Source: Spongilla lacustris (Eukaryota > Porifera > Demospongiae > Spongillida > Spongillidae). From it: a stretch of 64,000 bases of DNA. The stretch covers positions 3,414,016-3,478,015 of the forward strand of contig OX442427.1 in assembly GCA_949361645.1 (NCBI GenBank), in the 5' to 3' direction. Position 1 is the first letter of the stretch. Each line of letters opens with the position of its first letter. The notes under the pieces are model-generated. The model made no database searches and was not told the DNA's origin. It saw only the letters and a program-made list of their open reading frames with translations. This document shows, one piece after another, positions 55,501 through 64,000 of this stretch. The position numbers and the translations under genes are program-made.

Positions 55501-57015
55501 TGCCCTCTTGATCTTAAAATAATTCTCTTTGTTTGCATGGTTTGTGAGTGTTGCGTATGAGTACTACCTGTTGAGGACCCAGTATAGCTAACCCTATTTT
55601 TATTACTTGAACAAGGCTTCCTTCTTTCCTACCCCTTCCTGTCCCCTCTTGATCTTAAAATAATTGTCTGTGTGAGTGTTGCTTATGAGTACTACCTGTT
55701 GAGGACCCAGTATAGCTAAGCATCTTTTCATTGGTTAACCAAGGCTTCCTTTATTGGTACTGCTTCTTGTTCCCTATTGATCTTTTACAATTCTCTACAT
55801 GTTTGTTGTGTGAGTAGTATAGCTAACCTTTTAGTTCCTTAACCTAGGCTTCCTTCTTTCCTACAGTCCCTTCCTATCCCCCTCGATCCTTCTCTTTGTA
55901 TGATGCGTGAGTGTTGCTTATGAGTACTAACTGTTGAGGACCCAGTATAGCTAACCATCTTTTCATTGCTTAACCAAGGCTTCCTTCTTTTCTACCCCTT
56001 CCTGTCCCCTCTATATCTTAAAACCTAAGATGCAATTATCTGTGTTTGGTGTAGGTGTTGCTTATGAGTACTACATGTAGTGTGCCGCCTATTGTTTTAA
56101 AGCCCTCTTTTCATTGCTTAGCCCAGGGTTTTTTTTTCTTTCCTGCCCCTACCTCTCCCCTCATCATTCTCTGTGTTTCATGTGTGAGTGTTGCTTATGA
56201 GTACTACCTGTTGAGGACCAAGCATAGCTAACCATCTTTTCATTGGTTAACCAAGGCTTCCTTTTTTCCTAACCCTTCCTGTGCCCTCTTGATCATAAAA
56301 TAATTCTCTGTGTGAGTGTTGTTTATGAGTATTACCTGTTGAGGGCCCAGTATAGCTAACCATCTTTTCATTGCTTAACCAAGGCTTCCTTCTTTTCTAC
56401 CCCTTCCTGTCCCCTCTATATCTTAAAACCTAAGATACAATTATCTGTGTTTGGTATAGGTGTTGCTTATGAGTACTACATGTAGTGTGCCGCCTATTGT
56501 TTTAAAGCCCTCTTTTCATTGCTTAGCCCAGGGTTTTTTTCTTTCTTGCCCCTACCTCTCCCCTCATAATTCTCTGTGTTTCATGTGTGAGTGTTGCTTA
56601 TGAGTACTACCTGTTGAGGACCAAGCATAGCTAACCATCTTTTCATTGGTTAACCAAGGCTTCCTTCTTTTCTACCCCTTCCTGTCCCCTCTATATCTTA
56701 AAACCTAAGATGCAATTATCTGTGTTTGGTGTAGGTGTTGCTTATGAGTACTACATGTAGTGTGCCGCCTATTGTTTTAAAGCCCTCTTTTCATTGCTTA
56801 GCCCAGGGTTTTTTTTTCTTTCCTGCCCCTACCTCTCCCCTCATAATTCTCTGTGTTTCATGTGTGAGTGTTGCTTATGAGTACTACCTGTTGAGGACCA
56901 AGCATAGCTAAGCATCTTTTCATTGGTTAACCAAGGCTTCCTTTATTCATACTGCTTCTTGTTCCCTCTTGATCTTTTACGATTCTCTACATGTTTGTTG
57001 TGTGAGTTGTATAGC
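49530..57015 (+). repeat. ~138-bp satellite array, left
   Basis: More than 50 monomers containing GTGAGTGTTGCTTATGAGTA, CTACCTGTTGAGGACCCAG, TATAGCTAACC and CTTGATCTTAAAATAATTCT. Two monomer types exist. Type A has CATTGGTTAACCAAGGCTTCC. Type B has TTATTACTTGAACAAGACTTC. They are arranged in higher-order groups, including an exact 540-bp duplicate and a ~2.97 kb duplicate. The array decays at 55750-57015 with inserted variants (AACCTAAGATGCAATTATCT). Confidence 0.95.
52070..53150. repeat. 540-bp tandem duplicate within the array
   Basis: 52070-52610 and 52610-53150 are practically identical, including the rare CCCTCTAGATAATTCTCTG junction at 52132 and 52672. Confidence 0.9.
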
Positions 57016-58330
57016 TAACTTTCTTTTAGTTTGTGTGCTCTGATTTGTTGTTAAGTCAGGGTGTGCTTTAATGAATTTGCATTATGTTGCAATTGAGATA
57101 TGAACGTACATGTAGTATTTAAAAGTCATTACAATTCTGTTATGTCTGTTATATCTTTTAGTGAGCTACTTTATGGATTTTGCAGAATCAAGGGTCCTCT
57201 TGCTTGGCATAGTAGTGCTTGGCCTGTTAGAGGCTTTTTACAAACATGAAGGTGCCTAATTGAATTCATAAAAGACTAGGTTTTATATGAATTTGATTTG
57301 CATTGTTCCTTCTAGTGAGAGATGTTACTGTACACCATCTGTCTTGTTTATCAGTCCTGTTTTGCCCAGCATAGGTGAAGGTTGGGTATCCATTCATACA
57401 TTTGAACTCACTGAATTTAGTGTCTTGGTTATGTGTAACTTACAGCTAGTCTCTGCATATGAAAATTCCAATACATATACACAATGTACGGGGACGATTG
57501 ATGTTTTTAAGAGTTGTGTGCTTGCATGATGATGTCCCAGGTCATAGTGCTTGTATGGATGGAAACTCTCTGCTTAAATAGTGTCAGGTGTGCTTTAATT
57601 TTCAGCTCATAGCATAATGTAACGGATATACATGTAATTGTTCATTCTGTTGAAGGTACTTACAAAAACTGCATTGATGTGAGGGTGTACTTTCATAGAA
57701 GATGTAAGTTGTGAGCTTCTAAACATGTACATTTAGTTCGTACATTTTGAAAGCAGGCACAATCAAAAGGAGTGTAATGAAGTAGTGAGCCCATCTACAT
57801 GTACCCATACTTTAGCACACTCATTATGACCTGAAAACTGATTCAAGGCCAAGTCTCGCAACATGATGCATTAGAAATCTACATTAGCTGGAGGCTTGCA
57901 ATATTAGTTCATGCTTTAAAATGAAAGTACACAACAGGTGTCTGTATAAAGACGAAAGCCTACCTATACACAAGCAACAACAAAATTTTAACTAGATGCA
58001 TGAATGATACTGATATCATAATGAAAATAACACCTCTTTTAAAAACAATCTACAGTTGTAATTATCTAACCTTACTTTTAAAGACACTAAGTGACACAGC
58101 TCTTTGCTCACAATGTTTTGAATGCTACATTACAACAATACACGTATGTACAAATCTTTGCGGATTACATTACTAGATGCTGTCTTTAAAATTGCAATTA
58201 TATCCAAACCTACAGGTGTATTTTATGCAGAGATTTTACTTTTATCAGTAATAACAAGCTCTTTAAAATAAAACACACCATCACTTACCACAGGTTTACA
58301 CACCTCAAAAGCATGCACAATAATTTTACT
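57016..58330. other. Centre of the second inverted structure
   Basis: About 1.3 kb without satellite. An 80-codon frame at 57287-57529 has no motif. The right part (about 58050-58250) contains diverged reversed pieces of the outer arm: CTAACCTTACTTTTAAAGA, and CCAAACCTACAGGTGTATTT, which pairs with the arm's AAAATACACCTGCAGGTTTTGG at 48585. Confidence 0.7.
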
Positions 58331-58334
58331 TCTT

Positions 58335-61300
58335 TTTGGATACTGATGAAAAGAGGGTTAGCTATACCGGGCCCTCAAGACTTAGTACTCATATGCAACA
58401 CTCACACAGAGAATTATTTTAAGATCAAGATCAGACACGAAGGGGAACGAAAGAAGGAAGCCTTGGTTAAGCAATAAAAAGATGGTTAGTTATACTGGGC
58501 CCTCAACAGGTAGTACTCATAAGCAACACTCACACACCATACAAAGAGAAGGATCGAGGGGGATAGGAAGGGACTGTAGGAAAGTAGGAAGCCTAGTTTA
58601 AGGAACTAAAAGAAGGTTAGCTATACCACTCACACAACAAACATGTAGAGAATTGTAAAAGATCAAGAGTGAACAAGAAGCAGTACGAAAGAAGGAAGCT
58701 TTGGTTAACCTATGAAAAGATGGTTAGCTATATGGGTCCTCAACAGGTAGTACTCATAAGCAACACTCGCACACGAAACACAGAGATTTTTTAAATTACA
58801 AAGGGTCGGGAAGGGGTAGGAAAAAAAAAACCCTGGGTTAAGCAATGAAAAGAGGGTTTTTAAACTATATTCGGCCCTCTACATGTAGTACTCATAAGCA
58901 ACACCGATACAGAATTGCATGGTAGGATTTTAAGATCTAGAGGGGAGAGGTAGGGGTGGGAAAGTAGGAAGCCTTGGTTAACCAATGAAAAGATGGTTAG
59001 TTATACTGGGTCCTCAACAGGTAGTACTCATAAGCAACACTCACACACCATGCAAACACAGAGAATTATTTTAAGATCAAGATGGGACAGGAAGGGTTAG
59101 GAAAGAAGGAAGCCTTGGTTAACCAATGAAAAGATGGTTAGTTATACTGGGTCCTCAACAGGTAGTACTCATAAGCAACACTCACACACCAGAGAATTAT
59201 TTTAAGATCAAGAGGGGACAGGAAGCTAGGTGTAGGAAAGTCTTTGTTAAGCAATGAAAAGATGGATAGCTATACTGGGTCCTCAACAGGTAGTAGCAAC
59301 ACTCACACACCAGGCAAACACAAAGAATTAAGAGGGAACAGGAAGGGGTAGGAAAGTAGGAAGCCTTGGTTAAGCAAAGAAAAGATGGTTAGCTATACTG
59401 GGTCCTCAACAGGTAGTACTCATAAACAACACTCACGCATCACACAAAGAGAAGGATCGAGGGAGATAGGAAGGGACCGTAGGAAAGAAGGAAGCTTAGG
59501 TTAAGGAACTAAAAGAAGGTTAGCTATAAAACTCACACAACAATCATCTAGAGAATTGTAAAAGATCAAGAGGGAACAAGAAGCAGTACGAAAGAAGGAA
59601 GCCTTGGTTAACCAATGAAAAGATGCATAGCTATACTGGGTCCTCAACAGGTAGTACTCATAAGCAACACTCACACACACGAAACACAGAGAATTATTTT
59701 AAGATCAAGATGGGACAGGAAGCTAGGTGTAGGAAAGAAGGAAGTCTTTGTTAAGCGATGAAAAGATGGATAGCTATACTGGGTCCTCAATAGGTAGTAC
59801 TCATAAGCAACACTCACACATGAAACACAGAGAATTATTTTAAGTTCAAGAGGGAACAGGAAGCTAGGTGTAGGAAAGAAGGAAGTCTTTGTTAAGCAAT
59901 GAAAAGATGGTAAGTTATACTGGGTCCTCAACAGGTAGTACTCATAAGTAACACTCACACACCAGGCAAACACAGAGAATTATTTAAAGATAAAGAGGGG
60001 ACAGGAAGAAGGAAGCCTTGGTTAACCAATGAAAAGATGGATAGCTATACTGGGTCCTCAACAGGTAGTACTCATAAGCAACACTCACACACCATTAAAA
60101 TACAGAGAATTATTTTAAGATCAATAGGGGACAGGAAGGGGTAGGAAAGAAGGAAGCCTTGGTTAAGCAATGAAAAGATGGTTAGCTATACTGGGTCCTC
60201 AACAGGTAGTACTCATAAGCAACACTCACACACCATGCAAACACAGAGAATTATTTTAAGATCAAGAGGGGACAGGAAGCTAGGTGTAGGAAAGAAGGAA
60301 ATCTTTGTTAAGCAATGAAAAGATGGATAGCCATACTGGGTCCTCAACAGGTAGTACTCATAAGCAACACACACACACACACACACCATAAAAACACAGA
60401 GAATTATTTCAAGATCAAGAGGAGACAGGATGGGGTAGGAAAGAAGGAAGTCTTGTTCAAGTAATAAAAAGAGGGTTAGCTATACTGGGCCCTCAACAGG
60501 TAGTACTCATAAGCAACACTCACACACCAGGCAAACACAGAGAATTATTTTAAGATCAAGAGGGGACAGGAACAGGTAGGTAAGAAGGAAACCTTGGTTA
60601 AGCAATGAAAAGATGGTTAGCTATACTGGGCCCTCAACAGGTAGTACTCATACGCAACACTAACACATCATACAATTAAAAGGATCGAGGGGGATAGGAA
60701 GGGACCGTAGGAAAGAAGGAAGCCTAGTTTAAGGAACTAAAAGAAGGTTAGCTATACCACATACACAACAAACATGTAGAGAATTGTAAAAGATCAAGAG
60801 TGAACAAGAAGCAGTACGAAAGAAGGAAGCCTTGGTTAAACAATAAAAAGAGGGTTAGCTATACTGGGTCCTCAACAGGTAGTTCTCATAAGCAACAGTA
60901 ACACAGAGAATTATTTTAAGATCAAGAGGGGATAGGAAGGGGTATTAAAGATTATAGCCTGGGTTAAGCAATGAAAAGATGGTTAGCTATACTGGGTTTT
61001 CAACAGGTAGTACTCATACGCAACACTCACACAGAGAATTATTTTAAGATCAAGAGGGGACAGGAAGGGGTATTAAAGATTGTAGCCTGGGTTAAGCAAT
61101 GAAAAGATGGATAGCTATACTGGGTCCTGAACAGGTAGTACTCATAAGCAACACTCGCACACGAAACACAGAGAATTTTTTTATAACATTATGAAGGGAG
61201 AGGAAGGGGCAGGAAAAAAAAAACCCCTGAGTTAAGCAATGAAAAGAGGGTTTTAAAACTACATGTATAGTCGGCCCTTTACATGTAGTACTCATAAGCA

Positions 61301-62530
61301 ATACCCATACCAAACACAGAGAATTGCATGGTAGGATTTTAAGATCTAGAGGGGACAGGAAGGGGTAGGAAAGAAGGAAGCCTTGGTTAAGCAATGAAAA
61401 GATGGTTAGCTATACTGGGTCCTCAACAGGTAGTACTCATAAGCAACACTCACGCATCATACAAAGAGAAGGATCGAGGGGGATAGGAAGGGACTGTAGG
61501 AAAGAAGGAAGCCTAGGTTAAGGAACTAAAAGGTTAGCTATACTACTCACACAACAAACATGTAGAGAATTGTAAAAGATCAAGACGGAACAAGAAGCAG
61601 TACGAAAGAAGGAAGCCTTGGTTAAGCAATAAAAAGAGGGTTAGCTATACTGGGTCCTCAACAGGTAGTTCTCATAAGCAACAGTAACACAGAGAATTAT
61701 TTTAAGATCAAGAGGGGATAGGAAGGGGTATTAAAGATTGTAGCCTGGGTTAAGCAATGAAAAGATGGTTAGCTATACTGGGTCCTCAACAGGTAGTACT
61801 CATACGCAACACTCACACAGAGAATTATTTTAAGATCAAGAGGGGACAGGAAGGGGTATTAAAGATTGTAGCCTGGGTTAAGCAATGAAAAGATGGATAG
61901 CTATACTGGGTCCTGAACAGGTAGTACTCATAAGCAACACTCGCACACGAAACACAGAGAATTTTTTTATAACATTATGAAGGGAGAGGAAGGGGCAGGA
62001 AAAAAAAACCCCTGAGTTAAGCAATGAAAAGAGGGTTTTAAAACTACATGTATAGTCGGCCCTTTACATGTAGTACTCATAAGCAATACCCATACCAAAC
62101 ACAGAGAATTGCATGGTAGGATTTTAAGATCTAGAGGGGACAGGAAGGGGTAGGAAAGAAGGAAGCCTTGGTTAAGCAATGAAAAGATGGTTAGCTATAC
62201 TGGGTCCTCAACAGGTAGTACTCATAAGCAACACTCACGCATCATACAAAGAGAAGGATCGAGGGGGATAGGAAGGGACTGTAGGAAAGAAGGAAGCCTA
62301 GGTTAAGGAACTAAAAGGTTAGCTATACTACTCACACAACAAACATGTAGAGAATTGTAAAAGATCAAGAGGGAACAAGAAGCAGTACGAAAGAAGGAAG
62401 CCTTGGTTCACCAATGAAAAGATGGTTAGCTATACTGGGTCCTCAACAGGTAGTACTCATAAGCAACACTCACGCATCAAATACAGAAAATTATTTTAAG
62501 ACCAAGAGGAGACAGGATGGGGTAGGAAGG
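58335..62530 (-). repeat. ~138-bp satellite array, right (reversed)
   Basis: Reverse complement of the left array's monomers, about 30 copies (GGTCCTCAACAGGTAGTACT, CATAAGCAACACTCACAC). At 4.2 kb it is shorter than the left array of 7.5 kb. Contains a ~785-bp higher-order repeat. Confidence 0.95.
60660..62400. repeat. ~785-bp higher-order repeat in the right array
   Basis: Two full copies and one partial copy. AGTTCTCATAAGCAACAGTA starts at about 60881 and 61666, and GAGAATTGTAAAAGATCAAG at 60780, 61565 and about 62350. The copies differ by a few substitutions and homopolymer steps. Confidence 0.9.
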
Positions 62531-64000
62531 CACACTTTTATTCGAACTTTTAAAAGCTAGGCTTGCAACTGTACATGTACATGTACATGTAGTACTCATA
62601 AGCATATTATAATCTGTGAACTACATGTAGCTAACAAAACATGATGCTTTCTTAAGACGTACAGCTGAATTCCCAAACATTTAACCCTTTTTATGCTACC
62701 ACTAATTCGACACACAATTGCTCACAACATGGCGAAATAACACCACTCTTAAATCCAAGCATCACAAAACCACTTGCAACATTAGTCGATACTAAAGTAA
62801 TTCTTCAAATCATAACAGGTATCTCCTAGACATGGAAGCCTAGTATCCATGCTTAAGCAACAGCACAGATTGTGATCTACATTTGTAGTAACTAGCTATA
62901 GGACTCATGACTTTATTAAGCACAACCTATCTTAAAAAACAGCACTCATCTTAGGTGCTTTAAAAAAAGGATTTTTTGATTCATCTCTAATCGATCATCT
63001 AATGGGTTGCAAAATTAGAAATTTAAGCACACTCTGCATGAAGGAACTCTTAAAGCAGAGGGTCTATATCCATAAGCAGCAGTTAGCACACATTATGGTA
63101 AGGAAATAGCTATATAAAATTACAACTTATTGCAAGCAAATTCCATTACTGAAGCCATGAAATCACATAAATCAACCCTACCCTTACTTAAGCACACCAT
63201 GATATGGGAACTAGCTAACAGGCTTGCAAAGTAACACATTGACAATGCAACCATGAGTGGCTTGTCTAAGTCGTTAAATTTTTTTTGATCTGAGATGTCT
63301 TCTCTTAAAACTTATCTAAAACCTTGTTGGAGGCTTGAAACATGTTGATCGATAGTCTACCAACCAGCACATAAGCAACAGCAAGAATTTTAAAAAATGA
63401 TGCAAAGCACACCTTTCTTTAAACGAAAACCGCAACATTCCCCAACATCCAAAACCTGCAGGTGTATTTTTAAACAGAGATTACCTTAACCTTACTTTCA
63501 AAGAAACAATAGACACAGCTAAAAGCTCACAGGTTTCCAAGAACATTCTTTAACATACACTATGATCCTCTTAAATAACATTCTTCCCTATCATAGTCCG
63601 TATTGCACTTGCAACTTAATGTCAAAGGATGCTTTTGCAAATTCCAAGTACCATAATCATTTTCTATACACAAAAGCTTGCAACATTTTTAAACTACACC
63701 CTCATAAGTTGTCTTTTTAAAGGTACATAACAAGAGTCTATACTAAAGCAAAGCATCCACCAATATTTATGCACACACAGACATGATTTGAAAACCAGCT
63801 AATAGGCTCATTTGTGTGCAACAACAACAACAAAAAAAAAAAACAAGTCATCCTAATCATCCAAAAATTTCATTACTGAATGCCATGAAATGAAATCACA
63901 TAAATCAACCATACCCAGCTAACAGGCTTGCAAAGTAATACAATGAAAATGAAACCATCGTGCAGTGGCTTGTCTAAGTCGTTAAAAAAAATTGATGTGG
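62530..64000 (-). repeat. Right outer arm of the second inverted structure (runs off the window)
   Basis: Reverse complement of 48056-49530. The first difference noticed is one base in a T-run (63983-63991 against 48065-48071). The arm continues beyond the window. Confidence 0.9.

Noticed and set aside
49530..62530. Regular repeats considered as a CRISPR-like array
   Set aside because: Monomers are contiguous, about 138 bp, and similar throughout. There is no alternation of short identical repeats with unique spacers, and the genome is eukaryotic.

Overview
The window looks like nuclear DNA of a marine invertebrate, most likely a demosponge or a similarly early-branching animal. It is AT-rich. 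The coding pieces are separated by consensus GT/AG introns and embedded in tandem and inverted repeats. The gene families are typical of sponge and cnidarian genomes: DUF7869 and DUF6589 proteins, RecQ-like helicase fragments, single SRCR, SAM and ankyrin exons, and a Crinkler-like nuclease/kinase protein. No prokaryotic operons, rRNA or tRNA genes were recognised. The organism is an inference from family content only.

Layout. 0-9 kb holds decayed mobile DNA: a Ty3/Gypsy pol remnant (+), a 0.9 kb foldback repeat, a frameshifted RecQ C-terminal fragment (+) facing a multiply broken DUF6589 gene (-), and a further protein remnant (-). 9.6-10.3 kb has isolated exons, one of them an exact ankyrin repeat. 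11.6-12.5 kb has hairpin repeats. 12.75-15.26 kb carries the largest non-palindromic gene: a DUF7869 transposase-like protein with an acidic N-terminus and two C-terminal C2H2 fingers, split by two frameshifts. 15.6-21.7 kb is a repeat mosaic containing orphan fragments of an ABCA-type ATPase, a Tc1-like transposase, a SMAD MH2 domain and a SAM domain.

21.7-41.7 kb is one huge inverted duplication around a 200-N gap (33397-33596). Each arm carries an identical two-exon gene for a 653-residue protein (PD-(D/E)XK/Uma2-like region plus kinase-like domain), head to head, then the same repeats, then a purine-rich satellite and a 171-bp SRCR exon. The left arm has two SRCR/satellite blocks and the right arm one. 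The right-hand SRCR exon can splice in frame to a terminal exon at 41734-41903. Collapsed or duplicated haplotypes joined at a scaffold gap are as likely as a true palindrome.

42-45 kb has exons of an unrecognised cysteine-containing protein, with one decayed duplicate. 45.1-47.2 kb is simple and degenerate satellite DNA. From about 47.3 kb to beyond the window end lies a second inverted structure without a gap. It has near-identical outer arms, inner arms made of a ~138-bp satellite with higher-order repeats, and a 1.3 kb centre. This is the architecture of a very large foldback-type element and is the best candidate in the window for something undescribed.
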